Assembly (NCBI GenBank): GCA_022821965.1 | Contig: JAJECN010000040.1 | Coordinates: 235,166 to 299,165, forward strand | Length of the DNA stretch: 64,000 bases | Origin: Candidatus Poribacteria bacterium | GTDB lineage: Bacteria; Poribacteria; WGA-4E; WGA-3G | Direction of reading: 5' to 3' | Shown here: positions 1-9,323 of the stretch, piece after piece | Layout of the letters: each line of letters starts with the position of its first letter | Position numbering within the stretch: the first letter of the stretch is position 1 | Position numbers and translations under genes: made by a program | The notes under the pieces: model-generated | Told to the model about the DNA's origin: nothing | The model's input: only the letters and a program-made list of their open reading frames with translations | Database searches by the model: none

Positions 1-1156
1 AAATGAGAGCGGCTGTTCCTTGCCCCATGAAGACACCGGCAATTGCGCCGACAATTCCGCCGGAGAGCGTCAGCACGGCTGCTTCAACCAGAAACTGTGC
101 TAAAATGTCATTGCGGGTTGCACCGAGTGCTTTGCGCAGTCCGATTTCCTTTGTCCGGTCAGTTACGGAGACGAGCATGATATTCATCACACCGATACCA
201 GCCACCATGAGTGCGATACCGGCGATACCGCCCATCAGTGCCTTCATTACTAAACCGACCTTATTGGCGGTTGCCAATTCCTCTGTAGCTGTCCAATAGT
301 TATATTCTTCTCCAGTGTTGTTGTGTTGTCTTCCCAAGATTTGTTTAGCATCGGCTATAGCGAGCGGAATCGTATCTATGTCAACGGCTTCTACGCGAAT
401 GCGTTCAACATCATCACGACCTTTAAAACGTTGTTGTAGCGTTGTTATCGGGATAATGAACCGGTCATCCCAGCCGGAAGTGTCCATTGCATCGCCCTTT
501 TCTTCCATAACACCAATGACTTTTAGACGAACTTCATAAAGCCCGCTTCTTCCGCGCCAGTAAGAAGGGCGCGATGCTTTAATCTCTTTTCCGACGGGGT
601 CTTCGTCGAGGAAAATCTCTTCCTTGATTTTGGAACCGATAACAGCGACGCTACTTGCATCTTCCACCTCTTCTACTGAGAAAAACCTGCCGCTCGACGG
701 ATACCAGTTATGCGATCGATCGTACCCAGCCGTTGAAGCAACGATGCGTGAGTCCTTAGTCCTACCTTTGTAACTCACGTTCCAGCCGGGCATATCATCT
801 TCAGCAACGACATTGACGATCCCTCTGGCTCTCTCAAGAATCGCAAATGCATCTTCAGTTTCCAAGTCCTCAGCGCGGTTTCTTCTCCATCGGCTTTTTC
901 CACGTACAACAGATCCAGCAGCACTGCTCAAGGTTCCCGACTGTTTGTCCCAATCGTCCTTGTAGATTTCGATCATTTTCGTGCCGCCTGTTCGCTCAAT
1001 TTCGCGCAGAACCATGGCACTCGACCCGTCTCCAACAGACACCATGCTAACAACGGAACCTACGCCAACGATAATTCCTAAAATCGTCAGTGCCGATCGA
1101 AGCGGATTCCGTCGTAAGTTCGAGATGCCGAGTATAATACACTCCATCAAATTCAT
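1..1156 (-). CDS. MacB/FtsX-type ABC transporter permease, partial
   Basis: Reading leftwards from ATG at 1156, an open frame runs off the window start, so the C-terminus is missing. AGGAGGGAAC just upstream of the ATG is a strong ribosome binding site. The product starts with a first membrane helix in an ILGIIVGVGSVV context, has a MacB-type periplasmic core, then the FtsX helix region with GIGVMNIMLVSVTDRTKEIGLRKALGA, the hallmark of MacB-like permeases. There is no ATPase domain, so a separate ATP-binding subunit is expected, perhaps left of the window. It follows the next permease by 12 bases and is the most divergent of four tandem paralogues. Likely role: tripartite-type export or extracytoplasmic signalling; the substrate is unknown. 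Confidence 0.85.
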   Translation of the reverse strand, partial: MNLMECIILGISNLRRNPLRSALTILGIIVGVGSVVSMVSVGDGSSAMVLREIERTGGTKMIEIYKDDWDKQSGTLSSAAGSVVRGKSRWRRNRAEDLETEDAFAILERARGIVNVVAEDDMPGWNVSYKGRTKDSRIVASTAGYDRSHNWYPSSGRFFSVEEVEDASSVAVIGSKIKEEIFLDEDPVGKEIKASRPSYWRGRSGLYEVRLKVIGVMEEKGDAMDTSGWDDRFIIPITTLQQRFKGRDDVERIRVEAVDIDTIPLAIADAKQILGRQHNNTGEEYNYWTATEELATANKVGLVMKALMGGIAGIALMVAGIGVMNIMLVSVTDRTKEIGLRKALGATRNDILAQFLVEAAVLTLSGGIVGAIAGVFMGQGTAALI

Positions 1157-1168
1157 ACAAGTTCCCTC

Positions 1169-2473
1169 CTAATCAGTCCTAAGTGCCTCAATCGGTGAGA
1201 GCGAGGAGGCTTTTATCGCTGGATACAGTCCAAAAGAGATACCGATTATCGCTGAAAATGAGACTGAGATCAATATCCATTCTGTGGAGATAACCGAGGG
1301 CCATTCGGGAACAATTTTGACGATGTTGACAGCGAGCAGTGCCATCCCTTCGCCAGCGAACATACCCAATAAAACCCCCAGCACACCGCCTACACTACAC
1401 ATTGCAATCGCTTCCATTAGAAACTGTACCATGATGTCCAAACGTTTCGCACCAATGGCTTTTCGTAAACCGATCTCACGGGTTCGTTCGGTGACAGCAA
1501 CGAGCATCATGTTCATAATCCCAATGCCACCGACAAGCAGCGAAAATCCGGCGATACTCCCTAATGCGATTTTTATGACTTTACTGATTTTATCTAACTG
1601 TGCCATGCCTTCCCGCATATCCCAGATAGAGAAGAAATCGTCTTGACCGTTATGCATCTTTCGAAGGACGGTTTTCACCTCTTCAATCGCTTGTGGGACC
1701 TCTTCAACGGTTTTCGCATGGACTGAGAGCATCACAATTCTATCGTTCCCGGTAAAACGTTCTTGTGTTGTGGTGATCGGGATGAACATCATGTCATCAA
1801 GATTCCATCCGAACCGTAGGCTGCGTCCTCTGGTTTCCATTGTACCGACAACAGTAAAACGTTCGGTTATCCGGTTTTGTTCTTTCCTTCCATACCGATC
1901 TTCACGCCCCCCGGGCCCTTTGCCAATTTTAATTTCTTTTCCTAAAGGGGACTGATTTCCGAAGAGGGCGGCAGTCACCTCAGAGCCAAGCACACAAACC
2001 TTGGCTTCATTGTCAATATCTTCGTCTGTAATAAAGCGACCCTGCTGAATGTCCCAGTCCATTGCTTCTGAAAACGATGCGTTTACGCCGTTATACCCTG
2101 TCCGGTGTTCTGCGCCACCGGCGGCTTGGACAAGCACACCTCGCCACTCCGGGATCCGCGGTACGACTAACTTTACAGATGGACACTCTGCTTCAATTGC
2201 CAATACATCGTCATATTCAAAGTATTCATTACTACGATTCGGTACCCATCGCCTGCCGATTCGTTTATGACTGCTTCGGTACATCGTAAATTGGTTTACA
2301 CCGCCGAGTTTTTGTGCGTCTTGCAAGACAATCGTCTTTGCACCATCGCCGATGGCTATCATTGCAAGTACCGAGGCAACACCGATAATAATGCCCAGCA
2401 TCGTCAGCAAGGAGCGCAATTTATTGCTACGAATTGCGGAAATTCCAACGGATATCCCCTCAATTATGCGCAT
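1169..2473 (-). CDS. MacB/FtsX-type ABC transporter permease
   Basis: This 434-residue protein has the MacB permease plan: N-terminal helix (residues about 15-45, with GIIIGVASVLAMIAIG), a large periplasmic core domain (about 50-300), and three C-terminal helices of the FtsX domain beginning at GFSLLVGGIGIMNMMLVAVT followed by ERTREIGLRKAIGAKR. True MacB proteins are about 650 residues because an ATPase is fused; here it is absent. GGAGG sits about 8 bases before the ATG. It is colinear over its whole length with the permeases at 2754-4055 and 4563-5864, so the three arose by duplication. Its stop lies 12 bases from the start of the next permease, consistent with one transcript. Substrate not deducible. 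Confidence 0.88.
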   Translation of the reverse strand: MRIIEGISVGISAIRSNKLRSLLTMLGIIIGVASVLAMIAIGDGAKTIVLQDAQKLGGVNQFTMYRSSHKRIGRRWVPNRSNEYFEYDDVLAIEAECPSVKLVVPRIPEWRGVLVQAAGGAEHRTGYNGVNASFSEAMDWDIQQGRFITDEDIDNEAKVCVLGSEVTAALFGNQSPLGKEIKIGKGPGGREDRYGRKEQNRITERFTVVGTMETRGRSLRFGWNLDDMMFIPITTTQERFTGNDRIVMLSVHAKTVEEVPQAIEEVKTVLRKMHNGQDDFFSIWDMREGMAQLDKISKVIKIALGSIAGFSLLVGGIGIMNMMLVAVTERTREIGLRKAIGAKRLDIMVQFLMEAIAMCSVGGVLGVLLGMFAGEGMALLAVNIVKIVPEWPSVISTEWILISVSFSAIIGISFGLYPAIKASSLSPIEALRTD

Positions 2474-2753
2474 TCTATGCCTCCAAAATTAAATATATTT
2501 CTATACTTATTGGTTAGACAAAAAAGGGCTAAATAAAGTTCGATTTTTTTTCGTAGCGATTTTTTATTTTCTCTATAGGAACGATTTCCGAATCGCGGTG
2601 CTTATGGCATTTGTAGGGTTAACTATTTTATTAGACGCAATTGCGTGAAATAGGTTTATCGTGAATTTTGATCTGAAAAATGGAGATTGTGAAGTTTAAT
2701 AGTGCGCAGCGTTCTTGAAAAGCATTTCCCATATTGGCTGGATAACCGATTTT

Positions 2754-4055
2754 TTAGTCTTTACGGAGTGCTTCAATTGGTGAGAGCGATGATGCTTTTA
2801 TCGCTGGATACAGCCCGAACGAAATACCAATCGCAGCAGAAAATGAGACCGAAATTACGACCCACTGCATGGAAACAACGGCGGGCCATTCGGGGACAAT
2901 TTTAGCGATTTTGACGGCGAGTAGTGCCATTCCCTCACCGGCGAAGATACCTAACGCAACACCAATCGCACCGCCTACAGCACACATTACAACCGCCTCT
3001 ATTAGAAATTGAATTAAGATATCCAGAGGTTTAGCACCAAGTGCCTTTCGGAGTCCGATTTCCCGGGTGCGCTCCGTAACGGCAACTAACATCATATTCA
3101 TAATGCCGATGCCTCCGACAAGCAGTGAAAACCCAGCGATACTCCCTAAGGCGATTTTAATCATCTTACTGATTTTCTCTAACTGTGCCATGCCTGCCCG
3201 CATCTCAAAGATTCTGATAAAATCGTCTTGGTTTTTATGTCGTTTTCTGATGACGGCTTTTACCTCTTCAATCGCCTTCGGAACGTCTGCGATGGTATGG
3301 GCATAGATCACGATATCCTGAATCCGGTCGTTGCCAGTGAATCGTTCTTGTGTCGTGGATATTGGCATAAAGACAAGGTTATCGAAACTCCAACCGAACC
3401 GTAGGCTTCTACCTCTGGGCATGAGTGTACCAACGACGGTAAAGCGTTCCGTGGATCGCTTGCCCTCTTTCCGCCCCCATCGGTCGTAATGGCCCTGTCC
3501 CTTTGCGATTTTAATTTCTTGCCCTAAAGGCGATTTGGCACCGAATAGAGCGATGGCGACCTCATCGCCAAGGACACAGACTTTTGTTGCGTTTTCAACG
3601 TCTTCGTCCGTAATAAAACGTCCCTCTTTGATATCCCAATCCATTGCGGTTTTATAACTGGCATCTACACCATTGTAACCTGCTCGGGTTTCAGCACCGC
3701 CTTCGGCTTGAATTAATACGCCTCTCCAATCCGGGATTCTCGGTGTAACTGCGCTTACGGATGGACATTCTGCCTCGATAGCCAATACATCTCCGTATTC
3801 CATGTATTCGTTGCTGCGGATGCGGATCCATCTGTTATTCTCGCGCTTATACCATGTGCGGTACATCGTAAACTGATTCGCGCCGCCGAGTTTTTGTGCA
3901 TCTTGCATCACAATTTCCTTCGCGCCATCCCCGATGGCTATCATCGCCAACACGGCTGCGACACCGATGATGATTCCGAGCATCGTCAGCAAAGAGCGCA
4001 TTTTGTTTGAACGGATCGCGGAAATTCCAACCGATACTCCCTCAACTATGTGCAT
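2754..4055 (-). CDS. MacB/FtsX-type ABC transporter permease
   Basis: A 433-residue paralogue of the flanking permeases. It opens with MHIVEGVSVGISAIRSNKMR, then an N-terminal helix, a MacB periplasmic core (about residues 50-300; GYNGVDASYKTAMDWD region conserved with neighbours) and a C-terminal FtsX domain with GGIGIMNMMLVAVTERTREI. It lacks an ATPase domain. It is separated from the downstream permease gene by 280 bases and from the upstream one by about 500 bases holding a terminator, so it may be transcribed separately. As with its neighbours, export or lipoprotein handling is inferred from the family only. Confidence 0.88.
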   Translation of the reverse strand: MHIVEGVSVGISAIRSNKMRSLLTMLGIIIGVAAVLAMIAIGDGAKEIVMQDAQKLGGANQFTMYRTWYKRENNRWIRIRSNEYMEYGDVLAIEAECPSVSAVTPRIPDWRGVLIQAEGGAETRAGYNGVDASYKTAMDWDIKEGRFITDEDVENATKVCVLGDEVAIALFGAKSPLGQEIKIAKGQGHYDRWGRKEGKRSTERFTVVGTLMPRGRSLRFGWSFDNLVFMPISTTQERFTGNDRIQDIVIYAHTIADVPKAIEEVKAVIRKRHKNQDDFIRIFEMRAGMAQLEKISKMIKIALGSIAGFSLLVGGIGIMNMMLVAVTERTREIGLRKALGAKPLDILIQFLIEAVVMCAVGGAIGVALGIFAGEGMALLAVKIAKIVPEWPAVVSMQWVVISVSFSAAIGISFGLYPAIKASSLSPIEALRKD

Positions 4056-4290
4056 TTTTCTCCTTAGTCTTTTTGCTATGGTTGCTTTACCTAATTTTGA
4101 TTACTGCTATTATTTGACGTTGTGAGGAGCAATAAGTTTATTAATATGAGTTCGATAATAAAAATATGGATGTGCCCGTAGGTGTTTTTGCTGGGGTGTT
4201 TCCCACAGGTTGAGCGGTAAAAGACCAAAAAACCTCCGGTTTATACGAAAAATGTCGATTTTCAATGGATTATGCGTGTAGATAGAGATA

Positions 4291-4440
4291 ACGAAACCCA
4301 ACACCTTAAACTATCGACGTGAAAATATGTTGGGTTTCACTCGTATTTTGGTAATGTCAGGTTTCTCGGTGAGTTTGAAGATTATCTTGTCTATGCGGTT
4401 TTCAGTAGGATTCCGTTCAACCCAACCTACGAATTTATGT
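4291..4440. repeat. dispersed repeat with GAAACCCAACA hairpin, copy 1
   Basis: GAAACCCAACA (4293-4303) is mirrored by TGTTGGGTTTC (4328-4338), forming an 11-base-pair hairpin. About 95 bases further on comes CCGTTCAACCCAACCTAC (from 4413). The same three blocks in the same order occur at 63361-63510 beside an IS630 transposase. The spacer between the blocks differs, so this is a diverged non-coding element, not a recent duplication. Small open frames overlapping it have no support as genes. Confidence 0.6.
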
Positions 4441-4500
4441 CAAACTCACGTTTATTATGTGTTAGTCGTGGACTTTGGGATTAGGGAATGGAGACTAATG

Positions 4501-4527
4501 AAAAAAGGCGCGCTTGGGAAGCGCGCC
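4501..4527 (-). terminator. Rho-independent terminator of permease gene
   Basis: On the minus strand GGCGCGCTT, a CCC loop and AAGCGCGCC form a perfect 9-base-pair GC-rich stem, followed directly by six T residues (4506-4501). It lies about 35 bases after the stop of the permease at 4563-5864, as expected for an intrinsic terminator of that gene. Confidence 0.85.
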
Positions 4528-4562
4528 TGCAAGAATAGATGATAGGCGGAGGGTCAGTTTTT

Positions 4563-5864
4563 TCAATCTTTGCGTAGTGCTTCAACGGGTTGGAGGGTGG
4601 AGGCTTTTATTGCCGGATACATACCAAAGGCGATACCGATCGCCGCTGAGAATGAAACCGAAATCATAATCCACTGCATAGAGATAACGGAGGGCCATTC
4701 GGGAACGATTTTAGCGATTTTGACGGCGAGCATCGCCATACCTTCTCCAGCGAAGATACCTAACCCGATGCCGATTGCTCCCCCTACACCACACATTATG
4801 ACAGCTTCCATGAGAAATTGGGCAAGGATATCTAAAGATTTAGCACCGAGTGCCTTCCGAAGTCCAATCTCTCGGGTTCGCTCCGTAACAGCGACTAACA
4901 TCATATTCATGATACCAATGCCACCAACGAGAAGTGAGAAGCCAGCGATACTACCCAAGGCGATTTTAATCATCTTGCTGATTTTCTCTAACTGTGCCAT
5001 GCCTGAACGCATCGCCCGAATTCTAATGAAATCATCTTGGTTTCTATGTCGTTTTCTGATGACGGTTTTCACCTCTTCGATCGCTTTCGGAACAGCGTCA
5101 ACATTATTAGCAAAAACCATAATACTCCCCAGCTCATCGTCACCTGTAAAACGCTCTTGCACAGTTGACACAGGGATAAAAGCAAGGTTATCGTAACTCC
5201 ATCCGAACTGGAGACTTGTGCCCCTCGGCATCAGCGTGCCAACAACCGTGAGACGCTCGGTGGACCGCCTTCTCGTTCTTCGTCCCCATTGATCGCGGTA
5301 GCTAACCCTTTTGACAATTTTGATCTCTTGTCCTATCGGGGATTCACTACCGAACAGCTCGGTCGCGAGTTCATCCCCCAAGACACAGATTCGTGCAGCG
5401 TTTTCAACATCTCCATCTGTGATGAAGCGTCCCTCTTGAACATCCCAATCCATTGCGGTTGTATAACTGGCATCTACACCGTTGTAGCCAGCACGGGTTT
5501 CACTGCCATCCGGGGATTGCATCAAAACGCCTCTCCAATCCGCAATTCGAGGCGTGACTGTACTCACAGATGGACATTCTGCCTCGATAGCCCGTACATC
5601 TTCGTATTCCATGTATTCGTTGCTACGGATGCGAACCCATCTGTTGTTTTCTCGTTTGTATGATGTCTGGTAAAGTGTGATTCGGGTTGCGCCGCCCATT
5701 TTCTGTGCATCTTGTATCACAATTTCTTTGGCACCATCACCGATCGCAATCATCGCCAGAACAGATGCGATACCGATGATAATACCAAGCATTGTTAGTA
5801 AAGAGCGCATCTTATTTGCGCGAATCGCGGAGATTCCAATAGATAGCCCTTCAATTAAACGCAT
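4563..5864 (-). CDS. MacB/FtsX-type ABC transporter permease
   Basis: The first gene of the permease array in its direction of transcription. The frame is open upstream to 5900, but ATG at 5864 is chosen: AGGAGG lies 6 bases before it, and it gives 433 residues, matching the paralogues. The product has an N-terminal helix with GIIIGIASVLAMIAIG, a periplasmic MacB core, and a C-terminal FtsX domain with GGIGIMNMMLVAVTERTREI and LRKALGAKS. There is no fused ATPase. A strong terminator follows at 4501-4527, so it is probably its own transcription unit even though the array is co-oriented. Substrate unknown. Confidence 0.88.
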   Translation of the reverse strand: MRLIEGLSIGISAIRANKMRSLLTMLGIIIGIASVLAMIAIGDGAKEIVIQDAQKMGGATRITLYQTSYKRENNRWVRIRSNEYMEYEDVRAIEAECPSVSTVTPRIADWRGVLMQSPDGSETRAGYNGVDASYTTAMDWDVQEGRFITDGDVENAARICVLGDELATELFGSESPIGQEIKIVKRVSYRDQWGRRTRRRSTERLTVVGTLMPRGTSLQFGWSYDNLAFIPVSTVQERFTGDDELGSIMVFANNVDAVPKAIEEVKTVIRKRHRNQDDFIRIRAMRSGMAQLEKISKMIKIALGSIAGFSLLVGGIGIMNMMLVAVTERTREIGLRKALGAKSLDILAQFLMEAVIMCGVGGAIGIGLGIFAGEGMAMLAVKIAKIVPEWPSVISMQWIMISVSFSAAIGIAFGMYPAIKASTLQPVEALRKD

Positions 5865-6112
5865 GTTTCCTCCTGAACTTTTTTGTCTGTTTGTTGTCAT
5901 ATAAAGTGTTTATTCCGATTGTTTGACATAATTATCGTAAATTGGTTTATACAAGTTTCAAAATTCAGAATTCTAAACACTCATTTCAAGCGATATGGTG
6001 ACCCAGTTTGCTTTGGAAAATCGCGCTAATTTTGTATTGAAATAGGTATAAATCTCCGCTGCTTATCGCAACGCGCGATGTCTAAATACAGACAAGAATT
6101 TTTACATTTAAT
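5865..6112. other. intergenic region, no gene seen
   Basis: AT-rich spacer between the divergent permease array and the tRNA cluster. No open frame with a ribosome binding site and no obvious repeat family seen elsewhere in the window was found here. It probably holds the promoter of the permease at 4563-5864, but no convincing -35/-10 pair was identified for that strand. Confidence 0.4.
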
Positions 6113-6141
6113 TTGACAAACGCGAAAAGATGGTGTATAAT
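6113..6141 (+). promoter_or_regulatory. consensus sigma-70 promoter of tRNA cluster
   Basis: TTGACA (6113-6118) and TATAAT (6136-6141) are both perfect consensus hexamers with an ideal 17-base spacer. The first tRNA begins 114 bases downstream, so this is the likely promoter for the whole tRNA array. Confidence 0.85.
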
Positions 6142-6255
6142 TTAAACAATTCTAACGGCAAATATAGGGGCAATTGGCAAGTGTACATCAGACTTGTAGA
6201 TGCAGTTGTTAAGTGCTCATCTGTCGTTGGTAGGTCTGAAATATTAGAAGCATTT

Positions 6256-6331
<76 letters not shown>

Positions 6332-6364
6332 TCAGAACGAAAACGAACAAAATTTTTAACACGA

Positions 6365-6438
<74 letters not shown>

Positions 6439-6471
6439 CTTTTCAGACCGCTCAATGAAGAATCGAAATGT

Positions 6472-6544
6472 GGTGGATGTAGCTCAGGGGTAGAGCACTT
6501 GACTGTGGATCAAGTGGGCGTGGGTTCAAATCCCATCATCCACC
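6472..6544 (+). tRNA. tRNA-His (GTG)
   Basis: Acceptor GTGGATG pairs with CATCCAC, with an extra 5' G opposite C73, the identity mark of histidine tRNA. The anticodon loop CTGTGGA gives GTG. CCA is not encoded. Confidence 0.95.
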
Positions 6545-6551
6545 TTCATAA

Positions 6552-6625
6552 GCGTCCGTAGTTCAATTGGATAGAGCAATAGTCTTCGGAACTATAAGTT
6601 GGGGGTTCGAGTCCCTCCGGACGCG
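6552..6625 (+). tRNA. tRNA-Arg (TCG)
   Basis: Acceptor GCGTCCG pairs with CGGACGC. The anticodon stem ATAGT/ACTAT encloses CTTCGGA, giving TCG, which reads CGN arginine codons. It is a different isoacceptor from the tRNA-Arg two genes upstream. Confidence 0.95.
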
Positions 6626-6731
6626 GATCTTTTTTAGATAGATGCTGGGTGCGCTTTGAGAGCGCACTTAACAATTAGCGAGTGGGTACTTACATAAATC
6701 GCGTCTACGATAATAGCGGAAATTGGCAGGC

Positions 6732-6804
6732 GCGCCGTTAGCTCAATTGGCAGAGCATCTGACTCTTAATCAGGCGGTTGAAGGTTCGATTCCTTCACGG
6801 CGCA
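6732..6804 (+). tRNA. tRNA-Lys (CTT)
   Basis: Acceptor GCGCCGT pairs with ACGGCGC. The anticodon stem CTGAC...and loop CTCTTAA give CTT. The T arm GAAGGTTCGATTCCTTC is canonical. CCA is not encoded. Confidence 0.95.
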
Positions 6805-6828
6805 TCTTTCGTGTCACAGAGCAAATTC

Positions 6829-6914
6829 GGGCGGGTGCTGGAATTTGGTAGACAGGATAGACTTAGGATCTATTGGGGTTACGCCTCGTGAGGGTTCAAG
6901 TCCCTCCTCGCCCA
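6829..6914 (+). tRNA. tRNA-Leu (TAG)
   Basis: At 86 bases this is a class II tRNA with a long variable arm. Acceptor GGGCGGG pairs with CTCGCCC (one G-U pair), and the anticodon loop CTTAGGA gives TAG. Last gene of the array; the trigger factor gene begins about 210 bases downstream. Confidence 0.93.
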
Positions 6915-7127
6915 TCGTCGTATTTGAGGGTGGCGGGTTTTTGCCAAATTGGGGGCAGGATTGGGCAGTTCCAATAACATAAGAATCTGGTACATCCCTT
7001 ATGCTCAAGTTTCCTTAGAATTTCTAAAGTGCTTTACTTTAGCGTTCTGGAAGAACGGCGGATATAAAGTTAATTCTAATTTTGAAAGTATTCGGGCTTT
7101 GAATGCTTAGCGTGAGGACAAAAAAAC

Positions 7128-8432
7128 TTGAAAGTTCAAATTGAGAGGTTAGACACCACGCGAGTCCGTCTGGACATAGAGGTTCCTGTTGAAGACGTTA
7201 ATGCAGCATTAGAAGAAACTTATGAATCGTTGCGTACCCAAGTCTCCATCCCCGGTTTTCGGAAGGGGCGCGTTCCTATAACGATTCTTAAATCGAGATT
7301 CCCTGAGTATGTCAGTAGCGAAGCTATCCGATATCTCGTTATTCCTGCTTACGAAGACGCAATCTATACCGAAAACTTAAACCCACTGGCACAACCTATT
7401 TTCACACCGTCGCTCGACGAATTGCAAGTCAAGGAAAACGAACCTCTCGCATTCTCAGCCACCGTAGACATTCGCCCCAATATCAACCTCCCGGGTTACG
7501 AAGAACTTGAGACCGATAAAAATCCTGTTGATGTGCCGCGTGAAGATGTTGATGTCTATATTACACAATTGCAGGCACAATCTGCGACTTATGAACCCCT
7601 TGAGGTTGAACGTTCGGTCCAGGAAAAAGACTGCGTACGTGTAGACTGGGACTGCTTACTTGATGGTGAGCGAATTGATAACGAGTCGCAACAAGATGTT
7701 GATGTAGAACTCGGCGTTGGCACTTTACACGCAGAGCTTGAACGGGCATTGCTTGGCATGCAAATTGGGGAGACAAAAACTGTAGATATTGAATTTCCTC
7801 AAGAACACAGTGTTAAAGAGTTCGCTGGTAAGTCTGCTGAATATAAAATAACACTGCACGCTATCACGGAAAAGCATCTTCCTCCCTTGGATGACGAGTT
7901 TGCGAAGGACCTCGGTTACGAAAACTATTCTCAACTTTATGGAATAATATGGAACAATCTCGTTGAAGAGGCGACAAGTATACACGTTGATAAACAGAAG
8001 GCAGAGTTGTTGGATCAACTCATTGAAAAAACCGAGATTGAGATTCCAGACCCCTTAGTTGATCAATATGTTCAGCAGACGCTTCAAAACGTGAAACAGC
8101 AACTCGCGAACGAGCGTAGAAGCCCTGAAGAAGCTGGAATTGACATGGATACGCTACCGGATGATTTACGTCGGGATGTCATTCAACAAACAAAACAGTC
8201 ATGGATTTTCGAGATAATTGCCGAACGGGAAGGAATTTCCGTGTCCGACGATGAATTGGAATATGAAATTCGACGTGCTGCCGAACAACAGAACCGCGAC
8301 GCTCAAAAATATGCTACCCTGCTGAAATCAAGCAACCGATTGGAGGATTTCCGCGGGCGGCTACAACACGAAAAAATTTATCAGTTCCTGATTCACCGAT
8401 CATCTGCTAAACAGTCACTCATAATTGCCTGA
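7128..8432 (+). CDS. tig: Trigger factor
   Basis: Ribosome-associated chaperone and peptidyl-prolyl isomerase that meets nascent chains at the exit tunnel. At 434 residues it has the usual family length. The N-terminal ribosome-binding domain holds the signature GFRKGRVP at residues 43-50. An FKBP-like domain follows at about 150-245 (VDWDCLLDGERID and LLGMQIGETKTVDIEFP), then the helical C-terminal substrate cradle. The start is TTG at 7128, preceded by GAGGA in GTGAGGACAAAAAAAC. The gene heads the tig-clpP-clpX-lon order known in many bacteria. A heptamer-repeat element separates it from clpP. Confidence 0.97.
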   Translation: MKVQIERLDTTRVRLDIEVPVEDVNAALEETYESLRTQVSIPGFRKGRVPITILKSRFPEYVSSEAIRYLVIPAYEDAIYTENLNPLAQPIFTPSLDELQVKENEPLAFSATVDIRPNINLPGYEELETDKNPVDVPREDVDVYITQLQAQSATYEPLEVERSVQEKDCVRVDWDCLLDGERIDNESQQDVDVELGVGTLHAELERALLGMQIGETKTVDIEFPQEHSVKEFAGKSAEYKITLHAITEKHLPPLDDEFAKDLGYENYSQLYGIIWNNLVEEATSIHVDKQKAELLDQLIEKTEIEIPDPLVDQYVQQTLQNVKQQLANERRSPEEAGIDMDTLPDDLRRDVIQQTKQSWIFEIIAEREGISVSDDELEYEIRRAAEQQNRDAQKYATLLKSSNRLEDFRGRLQHEKIYQFLIHRSSAKQSLIIA

Positions 8433-8437
8433 CAATA

Positions 8438-8590
8438 GTTGCCAGTTATCAGTTATCAGTTATCAGTTTTGGAGTTCTGATCTGCTTACATTTTCTTCTC
8501 ATGCGAAAGCCCCATTGGAGTCGCAGATTAAAAAAGGTAGCAGTTGAATCACTAAAGTAACTGAAAACCGACAACCGATAACTGAAAACT
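8438..8590. repeat. heptamer-repeat intergenic element, copy 1
   Basis: The left arm consists of repeated AGTTATC-type heptamers (GTTATCAGTTATCAGTT, 8444 onward). The right arm carries the opposed form (TAACTGAAAACCGACAACC, then GATAACTGAAAACT, 8558-8590). The arms can pair imperfectly across about 70 bases. The element ends about 10 bases before the clpP ATG, so it forms the clpP 5' leader. Confidence 0.75.
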
Positions 8591-8600
8591 ACTAAAAAAT

Positions 8601-9203
8601 ATGAATCTTGTACCTATCGTCGTTGAACAAACCAGCCGGGGCGAACGGTCGTATGATATTTATTCTCGCCTGCTGGAAGATAGAATTATTATGATCGGCA
8701 CGCCGATTGATGATGATATTATTGCAAACATCGTAACAGCACAGATGCTTTTTCTTGAGGGTAAGGACCCTGATGCAGATATTGTGCTCTATATTAACAC
8801 ACCCGGCGGTTCGGTTTCCGCAGGTTTGGCGATTTACGATACGATGCAGTATATCAAGGCAGATGTACAGACATGGTGTTTGGGTAGAGCGTATAGTATG
8901 GGAGCTATCTTGCTCGCTGCGGGGGCACCCGGCAAACGCTACGCGTTACCGCATGCTAAAGCACTGATTCACCAGCCGATGGCAAGTGGTATCGGTGGGC
9001 AAGCCTCCGATATTAGCATTCATGCTCAAGAAATTTTACTGGAACGCGATCGGCTTTATGCTATTTTAGCCGAGCATACCAGCCAAGATGTCGAAAAGAT
9101 CGCTACCGATGCCGACCGCGATTTTTACATGACTGCCGAGCAGGCACTTGAATACGGTCTCGTTGATCACGTTGTCTCGCAACGTGCCACAGAGAGGCAA
9201 TAG
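8601..9203 (+). CDS. clpP: ATP-dependent Clp protease proteolytic subunit
   Basis: Serine protease that forms the tetradecameric degradation chamber fed by ClpX (next gene). It is 200 residues long. The catalytic triad is recognisable: Ser99 in GRAYSMGA (a Tyr replaces the usual small residue before Ser), His124 in ALIHQP, and Asp174 in DADRDFYM. The oxyanion segment PGGSVSAG is at 68-75. No long propeptide is visible. The start codon ATG at 8601 sits immediately after a heptamer-repeat element and lacks a clear Shine-Dalgarno sequence, which is unusual among its neighbours. Probably expressed with tig and clpX. Confidence 0.97.
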   Translation: MNLVPIVVEQTSRGERSYDIYSRLLEDRIIMIGTPIDDDIIANIVTAQMLFLEGKDPDADIVLYINTPGGSVSAGLAIYDTMQYIKADVQTWCLGRAYSMGAILLAAGAPGKRYALPHAKALIHQPMASGIGGQASDISIHAQEILLERDRLYAILAEHTSQDVEKIATDADRDFYMTAEQALEYGLVDHVVSQRATERQ

Positions 9204-9305
9204 CCATCAGCAGTTAGCAAAGAAAAGAGGCTTTACTAAACGATAATCTCTTAACTGACGACTGAAAGATTTTTTGAAAAAAATCGCCCTGACGGCTGAT
9301 AGCCA
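9201..9305. repeat. heptamer-repeat intergenic element, copy 2
   Basis: A degenerate copy: left arm TAGCCATCAGCAGTTAG at 9201-9217, right arms TAACTGACGACTGAAAG (9252-9268) and CTGACGGCTGATAGCCA (9289-9305). The outer arms TAGCCATCAG and CTGATAGCCA are near-complementary. It overlaps the last codon of clpP and ends about 18 bases before the clpX start, next to its AAAGGA. Confidence 0.7.
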
Positions 9306-9323
9306 CTAAAAAAGGAAATCTCA

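Noticed and set aside
4110..4542. Small open frames in the gap between two permease genes
   Set aside because: They overlap a hairpin repeat and a terminator, have no ribosome binding site and no recognisable protein pattern.
6814..7008. A 64-residue frame on the minus strand
   Set aside because: It lies antisense to tRNA-Leu and its flank.
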